NCBI GenBank assembly: GCA_938085045.1
Contig: CALKGI010000168.1
Span: 25,590 to 89,589 of the forward strand
Direction: 5' to 3'
Length of the DNA: 64,000 nucleotides
From: an uncultured Alteromonadaceae bacterium
Lineage (GTDB): Bacteria > Pseudomonadota > Gammaproteobacteria > Enterobacterales > Alteromonadaceae
Position numbers and translations under genes: made by a program. Of the stretch, positions 9,553-18,396 are shown one piece after another. Numbering within the stretch: position 1 is the first letter of the stretch; the number at the start of each line of letters is the position of its first letter. Below the pieces are notes generated by a model. The model was given only the letters and a program-made list of their open reading frames with translations. It searched no databases and was not told where the DNA came from.

Positions 9553-10413
9553 ATGTCGTCACTTAATTTACCCAGTCATGCTGTTTCTACTCATTGGTTG
9601 TCAGGCCATATCAATCACCCACAAATCATATTATTTGATGCCAGCTTGGGCGTACCAGGTGGCAAGCCCATTACCGAAATGGCCGTTCAAATTGGCAATG
9701 CTCAATTTTTTGATATCAATAAAGTTTGTGACCCAGACAATTCGCTACCCCACATGATGCCCAGCACTGAACAATTCACCGAACAGGTGCAGCAAATGGG
9801 CGTCAATCAAGACAGCGTCATAGTGGTATATGACGATAAAGGCATTTTTTCTAGCGCCAGAGTCTGGTGGATGTTTAAATCAATGGGCTTTGAACAAGTC
9901 GCGGTACTTGATGGCGGTTTACCAGCGTGGATAAAGGCCGGTTATGACGTTGATAGAACCCCAACAGCAGTGCAGCGCACGCGAGGGGATTTTACAGCGG
10001 CTCATACGGAAGGTTTTTTCTGCGATGTAGAACGTGTGATGACTGGTTTGTCGGACCCTAGAATTAACGTTCTAGATGCCCGTTCGGCCAAACGTTTTTC
10101 GGGCGAAGAAAAAGATCCTCGTCCAGGAGTGCGCAGCGGACATATGCCGGGCGCAATCAACCTGCATTATGCCGAGTTGTTTGAGGCCGATGGGGTAAAC
10201 GCAGGGCTGCTAAAATCAAAAGAACAGATGGCGTTGTTATTCAACCGCTTAAGCCCCCATCATAGGGCGTTAATATTCAGCTGTGGTTCTGGCGTAACCG
10301 CCTGTATCTTGGCGCTTGCAGCCACGATACTCAACCACAACGAAATCTCTGTTTATGATGGTTCGTGGAGCGAGTGGGGGAGTGTTCCCGAGTGTCCTGT
10401 GGTTTATACCTGA
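9553..10413 (+). CDS. sseA: 3-mercaptopyruvate/thiosulfate sulfurtransferase
   Basis: 286 aa with two rhodanese domains. The N-terminal one is inactive (VVYDDKGIFSSARVWWMF). The C-terminal one has the catalytic loop CGSGVTA with Cys near 244, the pattern of mercaptopyruvate sulfurtransferases rather than CRKGVT thiosulfate types. GHMPGAINL precedes it. It transfers sulfane sulfur to thiol acceptors in the cytoplasm. Single gene with GAAAGAGG upstream of the ATG. Confidence 0.88.
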   Translation: MSSLNLPSHAVSTHWLSGHINHPQIILFDASLGVPGGKPITEMAVQIGNAQFFDINKVCDPDNSLPHMMPSTEQFTEQVQQMGVNQDSVIVVYDDKGIFSSARVWWMFKSMGFEQVAVLDGGLPAWIKAGYDVDRTPTAVQRTRGDFTAAHTEGFFCDVERVMTGLSDPRINVLDARSAKRFSGEEKDPRPGVRSGHMPGAINLHYAELFEADGVNAGLLKSKEQMALLFNRLSPHHRALIFSCGSGVTACILALAATILNHNEISVYDGSWSEWGSVPECPVVYT

Positions 10414-10461
10414 AAAGCCGATATTGCTAGCACCGCTAATCTGTAATTAGCTAATGTGGAG

Positions 10462-10499
10462 GATGGGTTAGGCGTAAGCGAAGCTAGCCGTAACCCATC
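10462..10499. repeat. GATGGGTTA/TAACCCATC hairpin repeat, copy 1
   Basis: Perfect 9-bp inverted repeat around a 20-bp loop; the same element (GGAGGATGGGTTAGGCG...GCCGTAACCCATCGG) recurs at 24979-25012. Dispersed REP-like unit between convergent sseA and engB. Confidence 0.7.
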
Positions 10500-10557
10500 G
10501 GGCCCTAGCCGCAGTCAAAGACAGTCTCTGTATTGTAAGCGTCCTACGTGTTATCAA

Positions 10558-11205
10558 TCAGGTATTGGCATCGCCTTCAACACCAGCACCATCTTCAACT
10601 GGCACAGCGCCAAACCACAAATCCAACGTTTGAGCCAATTCATTAACCCCAGTGCCTTTAAGTGACGAAAAGGCATGAACAGTCACATCGCCTTCAAAGC
10701 TTTTGGCGGCTTGTCGAATCTTAGTGACTTCTTGCTTGCGTTTACCTTGCTTGAGCTTGTCGGCTTTGGTGAGCAAAATAAGCACCGGAATTTCATTATC
10801 TACAGCCCAAAAAACCAGGTCTTGATCAAGCTCTTTGAGAGGATGGCGGATATCCATCAACACCACTAACCCCTTGAGACTATCTCGGTTTTGCAGGTAT
10901 TCGCCCAAAGATTTTTGCCATTTTTTCTTCATTTCAATCGGCACTTTGGCAAAACCATAACCGGGCAGGTCAATCAGGCGGCGATTTTCACGAATATCAA
11001 ACACATTAATAAGCTGGGTACGACCGGGGGTTTTACTGGTGCGGGCCAGCTTTTGATTGGTGAGGGTATTTAACGCACTCGATTTACCAGCGTTAGAACG
11101 CCCAGCAAAAGCCACCTCAATACCATCGTCATCGGGCATGGCTCTAATATCCGGTGCACTAGTAACAAAAGTCGCTACCTGATAGTTAATCAATGATTTG
11201 GTCAC
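10558..11205 (-). CDS. engB: ribosome biogenesis GTPase EngB/YihA/YsxC
   Basis: 215 aa. G1 GRSNAGKSS (residues 35-43), G2 threonine in KTPGRTQ, G3 DLPGYG, G4 TKADKL and G5-like SSLKGTG, the classic TrmE-Era-EngA-EngB order. Needed for assembly of the large ribosomal subunit. The tail has about 15 extra low-complexity residues. It is convergent with sseA across the REP-like repeat. Confidence 0.93.
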   Translation of the reverse strand: MTKSLINYQVATFVTSAPDIRAMPDDDGIEVAFAGRSNAGKSSALNTLTNQKLARTSKTPGRTQLINVFDIRENRRLIDLPGYGFAKVPIEMKKKWQKSLGEYLQNRDSLKGLVVLMDIRHPLKELDQDLVFWAVDNEIPVLILLTKADKLKQGKRKQEVTKIRQAAKSFEGDVTVHAFSSLKGTGVNELAQTLDLWFGAVPVEDGAGVEGDANT

Positions 11206-11310
11206 AGTAAAATTCCGCTAAAAAGTTAAGGCAATTAAATTGCGGCCATTCTAACTCAAAGTGCAGGGGAATACGATGGGGCGTAGATTGCATTATGGGT
11301 TAAGTTCCTC

Positions 11311-11337
11311 GTACGGCGCGCAGAGCGCACCGTATAC
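11311..11337. repeat. GC-rich imperfect palindrome (REP-like)
   Basis: GTACGGCGCG...GCGCACCGTATAC in the gap between the two minus-strand genes engB and the first TonB-domain gene; same class as 606-622 and 12612-12632. Confidence 0.4.
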
Positions 11338-11361
11338 ACTTGTAAAAGCTAAGGAGGAAAT

Positions 11362-12408
11362 CTAAATACTCTTGGGCAACTCAACAATATCAAATGCGGT
11401 TTCTTTAGCCCCGTAAACATATAAAGAGCATTCTCCCCAAGATTCAGGGATTGTCCAAGAACTGTCGGCTGCGTAACTAAACGTGTTTTGTTTGTTTTCG
11501 CAGTAAACTTTAATCTTGTCGACCTGACCGTTGATTTTACTTAGTTCAAACTGGTTGCGAGCCAGTTTGTACTGGGCAAAACCGCGCTCGCCAATGGTTG
11601 CAGGCACCGAGAATACTTTTTCACTGTCGATTAAAGCCGTGATCTTTTGCTGATACGGTTTGAGGCGTTCTAGCGTTTTCTGATTATTTTCGGTTTTTTC
11701 GATCGTGGCGTAAGTCGATAGCGCTTCAGCCAGTAAGTTTTGTTTTAACTCCAATATGAAAATATTGTCCAATATTGATAGTTGAGATTCATCGACTACA
11801 CCTGATATTCGATAAATAGAACGATTGAAATTGATCAAAGCATTTTTCTCATCACCGAGGTACTGGTGATAATAACCTTTGAGTTGCCAAAACAACTTAT
11901 CTTCATAAAGAGTGAATTTTTTTGATTCACTCAAACCATCCAACAATTGGCCGGCTTGCTCATAATCTTTGGTTTCAAAGGCGGCCAGTATCTTTTTATA
12001 TTTGCTTCTGAACCTGCCAGTAACACCGGGTGGTTTACCATCCCGATCTATAGAGTAGTCGAGTTGAATACTATTGACGCACTGCTGGATGGCATTGCCA
12101 TTTTTGTCGATAGCTGGGGTGTATTGCCACTTCTTGATGGCATTCATTGCCGACTTTTCAAATGATTTACGACCTGACGAATCAATTACAAAAGCGTTAC
12201 TTACCGAGCCATCGGGTTCAATAACATAGCTTAACTTCACCCAGCCTTCATGGCCTCTGCGGACTTCCGATGTGGGATATTTGGGTGCAACACGTTTAAG
12301 GGGTTCTGCACGAACAATAGATTCGATCAATTTTGATGAGGGTTCAGGTACATCGGCATAAACCGAAGTGCTGAGTAAACTAGACAATATTAATAATTTG
12401 ATTTTCAT
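11362..12408 (-). CDS. secreted TonB C-terminal-domain protein, paralog 1
   Basis: 348 aa from the ATG at 12408, chosen because it follows GGAAGA and opens a clean signal peptide (MKIKLLILSSLLSTSVYA); the frame extends further upstream without a signal. The mature protein begins with a TonB C-terminal domain (YPTSEVRRGHEGWVKLSYVI...KKWQYTPA), followed by ~220 residues with helical, TPR-like character (YYHQYLGDEKNALINFNRSI). There is no membrane anchor or proline-rich spacer, so it is not a normal energy-transducing TonB; a periplasmic binding role is more likely. Paralogous to the next gene. Confidence 0.75.
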   Translation of the reverse strand: MKIKLLILSSLLSTSVYADVPEPSSKLIESIVRAEPLKRVAPKYPTSEVRRGHEGWVKLSYVIEPDGSVSNAFVIDSSGRKSFEKSAMNAIKKWQYTPAIDKNGNAIQQCVNSIQLDYSIDRDGKPPGVTGRFRSKYKKILAAFETKDYEQAGQLLDGLSESKKFTLYEDKLFWQLKGYYHQYLGDEKNALINFNRSIYRISGVVDESQLSILDNIFILELKQNLLAEALSTYATIEKTENNQKTLERLKPYQQKITALIDSEKVFSVPATIGERGFAQYKLARNQFELSKINGQVDKIKVYCENKQNTFSYAADSSWTIPESWGECSLYVYGAKETAFDIVELPKSI

Positions 12409-12555
12409 AGGGTCTTCCTTGTTATTCAAAGGGGCTTCCCACAAACAGGGGTTAGCGCACGAGTAATCTATCAAAATAAGCCGAGAATGCAAAGGCGCTA
12501 TTTTCAGCGCTGAGTTTATCTTACAGATGAATTAATAGACAAGGATTTTCCCGCG

Positions 12556-12584
12556 TCGATACAAAATGTCGCTAATTCGATACA
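12556..12584. promoter_or_regulatory. paired TCGATACA direct repeats, candidate regulator site
   Basis: TCGATACA at 12556 and again at 12577, 21 bp apart (two helical turns), about 150-170 bp upstream of paralog 1. A near-identical word, CTGATACAT, occurs at 13886 and 13920 upstream of paralog 2 and the divergent regulator. Candidate target of that AraC-type output domain; inference only. Confidence 0.35.
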
Positions 12585-12611
12585 TAGAGACACCAAGTTG
12601 GAAAAGGGTTA

Positions 12612-12632
12612 GGGGTGCGCGGTGCGCACCCC
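12612..12632. repeat. perfect 9-bp palindrome (REP-like)
   Basis: GGGGTGCGC-GGT-GCGCACCCC, just after the stop of the second TonB-domain gene. Could act as a transcript-end hairpin, but no T-run follows. Confidence 0.5.
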
Positions 12633-12660
12633 ATATTTAGACTTAACGGAGAACATAAAA

Positions 12661-13725
12661 TTAAATATTCTTCGGTAATTCAACAATATTAAACGCGGTA
12701 TCTTTGTTACCAAAAACATACAATGAGCATTTACCCCAAGATTCAGGGATTGTCCATGCGCTGTCGGCTGCATAGCTAAAGGTGTTTAGTTTGTTGTCGC
12801 AAAGCACAGTGATTTTGTCTACTTGACCTTGAACTTTGCCTATCTGAAACTGACTACGGGCCAGCTTGTACTGTGCGAATCCTCGTTCACCTATGGTTGC
12901 GGGCACTGCGAAAACTTTGTCACCGTTAACTACGGCATTGACTTTTTGTTGGTACGATTTGAAGCGTTCTACCGTTTTCTCACTGCCTTGCGTTTTTTCA
13001 AGCTTTTGGTAAGTTAACAGCGCGTCGGCGAATAGGTTTTGCTTAAGCTCTAAAATGAAAATATTGCTGAGTAACGTCAGTGCAAATTCGTCTTTTGAGT
13101 ACTTGGGGTTCGAAGATGCCCGCTTAAAATTCGCTAAAGCGGTTTTATCATCACCGGTATACTGCGCTTGATAGCCTCTGAGCTGCCAGTATTGTCTGTC
13201 TTCATACAGCGAGAAGCGTTTCATATTGCTCATATCAACCAGCAGTTTTTCAGACTTTTCATAATCTTTGGCATCAAAAGCGGCTTGAATTTTTTTGTAT
13301 CTTCCTCTGAATCGACCAGAAGCACCTTCTGGTTTGCCACCGTTTCTTAAAGTGAAATCTAAGCGAAGGCTGTTCACACATTTTTGAATGGCGTTGCCGT
13401 TTTCGTCAACAACAGGCTCGAATTTCCACTGATTTAAGGCTTTGAGCGCTGAGCCTTCAAAATCTTTGAAACCTGATGAGTCGGTGACAAAGGCATTACT
13501 GACAGAACCATCGGGTTCGATAGCATAACTTAAGCTAACCCAGCCTTCATGGCCCCTACGCAGAGCGGAATTGGGGTAATCTGGTTCGACACGAAGGATA
13601 GGTTTAGCCAAGTCAGTCGATTCAATTAATTTTGAAGAGGGCACAGGTACTGATTTTCCAGCGTACACCGAAGTACTGAGCAAGCCTGATACTATTAACG
13701 GCAATAGGAGTGATTTAGATTTCAT
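12661..13725 (-). CDS. secreted TonB C-terminal-domain protein, paralog 2
   Basis: 354 aa from the ATG at 13725 with a strong AGGAACCTCC-type site and signal peptide MKSKSLLLPLIVSGLLSTSVYA. Same architecture as paralog 1: TonB C-terminal domain at the mature N-terminus (YPNSALRRGHEGWVSLSYAI), a helical middle, and a C-terminal block sharing FAVPATIGERGFAQYKLAR and NTFSYAADS.WTIPESWG with it. The pair is a tandem duplication. It diverges from the hybrid regulator at 13968, suggesting co-regulation. Confidence 0.75.
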   Translation of the reverse strand: MKSKSLLLPLIVSGLLSTSVYAGKSVPVPSSKLIESTDLAKPILRVEPDYPNSALRRGHEGWVSLSYAIEPDGSVSNAFVTDSSGFKDFEGSALKALNQWKFEPVVDENGNAIQKCVNSLRLDFTLRNGGKPEGASGRFRGRYKKIQAAFDAKDYEKSEKLLVDMSNMKRFSLYEDRQYWQLRGYQAQYTGDDKTALANFKRASSNPKYSKDEFALTLLSNIFILELKQNLFADALLTYQKLEKTQGSEKTVERFKSYQQKVNAVVNGDKVFAVPATIGERGFAQYKLARSQFQIGKVQGQVDKITVLCDNKLNTFSYAADSAWTIPESWGKCSLYVFGNKDTAFNIVELPKNI

Positions 13726-13885
13726 AGGAGGTTCCTTAATATTTATTTGAATTGTTAACTCCAAGGGATTTGAAGTCTATCAAAACCAACTGATAATGGT
13801 AAAGCGCAAATTCGATGGGTCAGTGTATCTTGACGGCCAATAAACAAACAACGAATTTCAATCAAAGCTACAAAACACCTAAAAG

Positions 13886-13929
13886 CTGATACATAAAGAG
13901 CTGGTTTCGAGGCGTTAATCTGATACATT
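13886..13929. promoter_or_regulatory. repeated CTGATACAT words in divergent promoter region
   Basis: CTGATACATA at 13886 and CTGATACATT at 13920, between the divergent starts at 13725 and 13968. They match the motif pair at 12556/12577. Confidence 0.3.
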
Positions 13930-13967
13930 TAAAGGGGTTACAGTAAACAACGGGTGAGGGAGGTTAT

Positions 13968-16900
13968 TTGTTAAAAACAATGAGGATTAATGCGCATTTG
14001 CGTTTTATGCAGTGCTTGGCATGTTGTGCTGTGCTTATGAGCCTTTTATATCCCGTGTCTGTAATCGCGTCTATTTTGGTCAACCCGGGTCCTGTGGTCG
14101 AGAAAATTGAAAAAATCGCCGGACAAACACCCAAAGGCATCAAAACGCTCATTCAAGACCAATCAGGTTTTATGTGGCTGGCGACCAGCGAAGGGTTATT
14201 GCGATTTGACGGTCATTCAGTTAAACGTTTTGTTCATGATGTTAATAATCCTAAGTCACTGGCCCATAACGATATTCGCGGCATTGTTGAAGACAATAAC
14301 GGTTACTTGTGGTTAATTACCAGAGGTGGAGGCTTAAGTCGTTTTACGCTAAAAACTGAACAATTCGATAATTTTGCCCATGTTCAGGGCGATATCACTA
14401 CGCTCGACAGTAATCAGCTCAATGCCATTGCACTGGGCGACAACAATACTTTATGGATTGGCTCTAATCAGGGCATTAACCACTTTGACCGTACCACCTT
14501 AAAAAATAGTCGCTTCAATTCAGCCCTACAGCCGGGCGATGAAGCCGTGCGCGAGAATATAGACAAAATATTTGAGGATAAGCAACAGCGGTTGTGGTTT
14601 TCGCAGCGGCGTAAAGGGCTTTACCTGTATAACCCACAAAGCCAAAAGACCCAGCATTTTCAACATGATGCCAAAGACCTACACAGCCTTGACGCCAACA
14701 TGGTTAGCGCCATTTACCAGTCATCAGATGACAATATTTGGATTGGCACCTCGGTAAGTATCAATCGTTTCAATGCGGCTGCCTTTAATTTCGACCGCTT
14801 TGCCATACCACTCAAAGAAAACAATAAGGTCAATCACGCCTCAGTCACTCGAATTTTTGAAGACGCTAACTTTGATATTTGGATAGGCACCTTTTATAAC
14901 GGCGTGAGTTTGTTAAAAGCTGGCAGTCAAAACATTGTTAACCTAAATCAGTCTACCAAGCTCAAAGACAGCTTTGACGCGCTGCATATTAACGATATTT
15001 TTCAAGACCGTAGTGGCATATTATGGTTTGTTACCCCCAGAAAAGGTTTGGTTAAACTCAACCCCACAGCGATGAATTTTGCCCATAGATTAGTTAAGAC
15101 CAAGGCGGCGACTATCACCGCACTATTTGCTGACAGTAAAGGCGTTTTGTGGCTGGCGTCTCAAGGTAACCTCTACGCTCAGCAGCCCGATGCGCAAAGT
15201 GTTGAGCTAATGGCGCAAAATGTTGGCCAAATTGAACAGCTTTATGAGAGTGAAAGCCATCACATTGTTTTTTACGTTAAAGACCAAGGTTATGTTAATT
15301 TTGACCCGCAAACAAAACAGACCTCGCAATATAAAGGCGAGTATACCGGCGCTAATCCAGTAATGCCCGCTTCAATCCCGGTACGGATTGCGGGCACAGT
15401 GAATGTCAGCATTGCCGATAAACAAGGGGTTTTGTGGCTGGGCACAAACACCGGATTGGTTCGCTTTGACCCAACTACCAACAAAACCACCACTTTTGGC
15501 CTGTTACAGGGGTTACGATTGGACTCGATAACCATGGGCACTATTTTGCCCTCGGGCGACGTTGTGATGGCAGGTAGTGCAGGGTTGGTGCGTTTTTCGC
15601 CGCAAAAGTCAGTGATATCCGGCGCTGCTAATACTGCAAAAGGCACCATAATGTTGTCTGATTTCAAACTGTTTAGCCAGTCGGTGCCATTACAATCTCA
15701 AGACGCCAGTTCACCGCTGGTTACCACCATCAACAAAACTGACGCCATTACGTTGTCGTACCAACAAAACTGGTTTTCTATCGCGTTTGCTAGCAGCTTT
15801 TATCAACAGGGCGAACAACAGCGATACGCTTTTAAAATGCAGGGCTTGTCTGAGCAATGGATTGAAACGGATGGCAATAATCGTATTGCCAACTTTACCT
15901 CGATAGCCCCGGGAGAATACGTTTTTAAAGTCAAAGTCGCCAAACCTGATGGCCGCTGGCACGATAATATTCGTTCACTTAATATCTCTATTACTCCGCC
16001 TTGGTGGCAAACCAAACTGGCATACTTTTTATATATTGTTGCAGCGCTGGCGTTAATTGCGCTGTTTAACTCTTTGCGTACACGGCAACTAAGGCATCGT
16101 GCTACTAGGCTTGAAAAAGGCATTGAAGAACGCACCATTGAACTACGCCAACGCGCCGATACTATCGCCGGATTACTCGATGACAAAGACCGCTTAATTG
16201 CCAACATATCACACGAGTTTAGAACACCGTTGACGTTGATCCTCGGCCCGTTAGCGGCTCAGATAAAAGCCGCCAGCAATGAACAATCCCAAGCGCAATT
16301 ATCACTGGCACAAGCCAATGCTCATCGTTTACTGGCGATGGTCGACCAATTGCTCGACATGGCTCGATTAAAAGACTTGCCCTCATCGAGCAAACAGCGC
16401 AAAGACGTGGCTAAAGTCTGCCAGTTTTTGGTGGGCTCGTTTACGCCACTGGCGCAAAATCGTGATATGGATTTACGGTTTGACAGTCATTTGACCCAAG
16501 CGATTCACGTCAACATGCAGCCCGATGGGTTAGAAAAAATTCTCTCTAATTTACTAACTAACGCGTTTAAATATTCAGGTGATAACACTCAAATTACCCT
16601 TGCTGTTACTAAATCAAAGGCGCTTGTTGAGATAAGCGTTAAAGACACTGGGCAGGGCATCAGTGAGCCAGATCAAAAGCAAATTTTCAAACGTTTCATT
16701 CGACTTAAAAACAGTGCCGCCTACGTGCCCGGTGCCGGTATTGGATTGGCACTGGTTAAAGATTTGGTTGAACAGCATGAAGGTAACATCACAGTACACA
16801 GTGTTGTCGGCCAAGGCAGCACGTTTACTGTGGTATTGCCGATATCTAGCAGCAATCAAAGCGATAGCGAAGTGAACGAATCTGTGGTGATCTCGGCGGT

Positions 16901-17837
16901 AGAGCAGGTTAATTCGAGTCAGCGTGAAGCGCTGACGGTTATTGAGCCATCTGAAAGTGAGTTAGACGACAGTGACAAAATCAATATCTTGGTGATAGAA
17001 GACAATCAAGACATGCGCCAATACATAGTGTCGTGCCTTGGCGAGCGTTACTTGTGTGCACAAGCAGGTGACGGTGAAGAGGGGGTTGAAATGGCCCGAA
17101 AAAACCTGCCTGACTTAATTGTATCTGATGTCATGATGCCAAAAATGGATGGTTTTGAAGTCACTCAAACCCTTAAGAACGACCAAGCAACCAGTCACAT
17201 TCCAATCATACTACTTACCGCACGAGGCGACAGCGACAGCCGCATGAAAGGTTGGTCGCAAAGGGCTGACGAATTCCTTGAAAAACCGTTTAACACCATC
17301 GAACTATTGGCTAGAATCGACAATCTGCTGGCCATTCGCCGCCTGTTGCAACTGCGTTTTCAAGGAGAGTTTTCTAAGTTGGAGGCTGTAGTTGCAAGTA
17401 ATTCAGAAAAGAATGCACAAAAGGGTGTAGAAAAGGGTGTAGAAAAGAGTGTAGAACAGACTGAAGTACCAGAGCAACAGCTCGTACAGACACCCGAACA
17501 AGCTCCGCCTGTTAACTTAGTGCATCAGGCTTTCGTTGAGCAGGCCAATCAAGTGCTTGAAAAATACTACGCCGATGAAAAGTTTGATGTCAGCCTGTTT
17601 GCCTCTGAAATGGCGTTAAGCAGCCGTCAATTGGGCAGAAAGCTCAAAGCGCTGCTAGACATGACGCCTGCCGAGGCAATGCGTAACTTTCGCCTCAAAA
17701 AAGCCGCCGAACAACTCAGTCAGGGCGTATCGCCAAGCGTGGTTTCTCACAAAGTTGGGTTTGGTACGCATTCTTATTTCACTCAATGTTTTAAAGCCAA
17801 ATACGACTGCAATCCTTCGGACTATTTTAAAGGATAA
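13968..17837 (+). CDS. hybrid two-component system protein (propeller sensor, kinase, receiver, AraC output)
   Basis: 1289 aa from a TTG at 13968 with GGGAGG 5 bp upstream; an ATG at 13980 is the alternative. Signal/anchor at residues 12-38. About 14 two-component-regulator propeller repeats (e.g. DQSGFMWLATSEGLLRFDG) run to ~residue 570, then a Y_Y_Y domain and a membrane helix near 684-705 (LAYFLYIVAALALIALF). HisKA carries NISHEFRTPLTL with His near 748, and HATPase has NLLTNAFKYS and DTGQGIS. The receiver has its phospho-acceptor in VSDVMMPKMDG near 1054 and a lysine in EKPF. An AraC helix-turn-helix pair ends the protein (1198-1289). Periplasmic sensing to DNA binding occurs in one chain, as in Bacteroidota HTCS glycan regulators. 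Likely controls the divergent TonB-domain genes. Confidence 0.9.
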   Translation: MLKTMRINAHLRFMQCLACCAVLMSLLYPVSVIASILVNPGPVVEKIEKIAGQTPKGIKTLIQDQSGFMWLATSEGLLRFDGHSVKRFVHDVNNPKSLAHNDIRGIVEDNNGYLWLITRGGGLSRFTLKTEQFDNFAHVQGDITTLDSNQLNAIALGDNNTLWIGSNQGINHFDRTTLKNSRFNSALQPGDEAVRENIDKIFEDKQQRLWFSQRRKGLYLYNPQSQKTQHFQHDAKDLHSLDANMVSAIYQSSDDNIWIGTSVSINRFNAAAFNFDRFAIPLKENNKVNHASVTRIFEDANFDIWIGTFYNGVSLLKAGSQNIVNLNQSTKLKDSFDALHINDIFQDRSGILWFVTPRKGLVKLNPTAMNFAHRLVKTKAATITALFADSKGVLWLASQGNLYAQQPDAQSVELMAQNVGQIEQLYESESHHIVFYVKDQGYVNFDPQTKQTSQYKGEYTGANPVMPASIPVRIAGTVNVSIADKQGVLWLGTNTGLVRFDPTTNKTTTFGLLQGLRLDSITMGTILPSGDVVMAGSAGLVRFSPQKSVISGAANTAKGTIMLSDFKLFSQSVPLQSQDASSPLVTTINKTDAITLSYQQNWFSIAFASSFYQQGEQQRYAFKMQGLSEQWIETDGNNRIANFTSIAPGEYVFKVKVAKPDGRWHDNIRSLNISITPPWWQTKLAYFLYIVAALALIALFNSLRTRQLRHRATRLEKGIEERTIELRQRADTIAGLLDDKDRLIANISHEFRTPLTLILGPLAAQIKAASNEQSQAQLSLAQANAHRLLAMVDQLLDMARLKDLPSSSKQRKDVAKVCQFLVGSFTPLAQNRDMDLRFDSHLTQAIHVNMQPDGLEKILSNLLTNAFKYSGDNTQITLAVTKSKALVEISVKDTGQGISEPDQKQIFKRFIRLKNSAAYVPGAGIGLALVKDLVEQHEGNITVHSVVGQGSTFTVVLPISSSNQSDSEVNESVVISAVEQVNSSQREALTVIEPSESELDDSDKINILVIEDNQDMRQYIVSCLGERYLCAQAGDGEEGVEMARKNLPDLIVSDVMMPKMDGFEVTQTLKNDQATSHIPIILLTARGDSDSRMKGWSQRADEFLEKPFNTIELLARIDNLLAIRRLLQLRFQGEFSKLEAVVASNSEKNAQKGVEKGVEKSVEQTEVPEQQLVQTPEQAPPVNLVHQAFVEQANQVLEKYYADEKFDVSLFASEMALSSRQLGRKLKALLDMTPAEAMRNFRLKKAAEQLSQGVSPSVVSHKVGFGTHSYFTQCFKAKYDCNPSDYFKG
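17422..17460 (+). repeat. 12-bp in-frame tandem repeat in kinase/output linker
   Basis: Three units of AAGGGTGTAGAA encode KGVE-KGVE-KSVE in the linker between receiver and AraC domains. Likely slips without disturbing frame in steps of four residues. Confidence 0.7.
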
Positions 17838-17843
17838 GAATCA

Positions 17844-17867
17844 AGGGGTCAGAGACATTGAACCCCT
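17844..17867. repeat. GGGGTCAG-type REP hairpin
   Basis: AGGGGT...ACCCCT inverted repeat just after the hybrid regulator gene; its GGGGTCAG start resembles the core of the 139-bp repeats at 716 and 3782. May also serve as a transcription end. Confidence 0.45.
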
Positions 17868-17923
17868 AAGAATTTAATTTAAATCAAAGTCTTAAAATCA
17901 AGGGGCCATAGAGAGGCCTATTT

Positions 17924-18083
17924 ATACCAATGACATTAATTCACTGGTCTGATTTTGGGCAGCGAAAATAAGCAGTAGCAAGGCATTAATCGCCGCCACT
18001 AGTCACTCTAATGGCAAGGTTAATAACGAAGCTAATGCTTATTTTAGCCAGCAAAATGACCAGTTAATTAATGGAGTTGGTAT
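17924..18083 (+). mobile_element. MITE-like element, copy 1 (160 bp)
   Basis: Termini ATACCAA / TTGGTAT; the outer ~34 bp on each side match the copy at 28842-28928 in inverted orientation with about two mismatches per arm. An inner inverted repeat (AAAATAAGC/GCTTATTTT) makes it nearly fully palindromic. Non-coding. It lies between the hybrid regulator and the lanthipeptide operon and makes up most of the 17838-18266 gap. Confidence 0.75.
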
Positions 18084-18266
18084 TAACTGCTTAAGATTCA
18101 ATACGGGTCTATTTAAACGAATTATGCCAAACCATTTATGTCACTCTCAAGCCAATTATTTGTAAAAAGATGACAGTGTTTTTCTTGTTCATTTCATAAC
18201 GTAATGAGTTATAACGATTAATTTATTTCATTTAAACTTTGAAGAACCACCATAAAACCTGCGCTA

Positions 18267-18295
18267 TTGGCTCATGGGGCGAATTTGACTATACT
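18267..18295 (+). promoter_or_regulatory. sigma70-type promoter for lanB operon
   Basis: TTGGCT at 18267-18272, a 17-bp spacer, TATACT at 18290-18295. Transcription would start near 18302, some 95 nt before lanB and upstream of a 14-codon ORF. Confidence 0.55.
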
Positions 18296-18338
18296 AATGC
18301 ACCACAATTACAAGCAATATAAGCTTCAGGAGTGCGTT

Positions 18339-18383
18339 ATGCAGTACAAGCGCCACACGCACTGGAATGGGAAGTGTTTTTGA
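18339..18383 (+). CDS. possible 14-codon leader ORF upstream of lanB
   Basis: ATG with an AGGAG site 6 bp upstream encodes MQYKRHTHWNGKCF and stops 13 bp before lanB. The ribosome-binding site is better than lanB's own, so it could couple or gate lanB translation. It is too short for statistical support, and nothing recognisable is encoded. Confidence 0.3.
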   Translation: MQYKRHTHWNGKCF

Positions 18384-18396
18384 TAAGGAATAAAGT

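Noticed and set aside
11362..13725. Annotating both TonB-domain proteins as energy-transducing TonB
   Set aside because: They have cleavable signal peptides and no N-terminal anchor or proline-rich spacer, and the domain is at the mature N-terminus.
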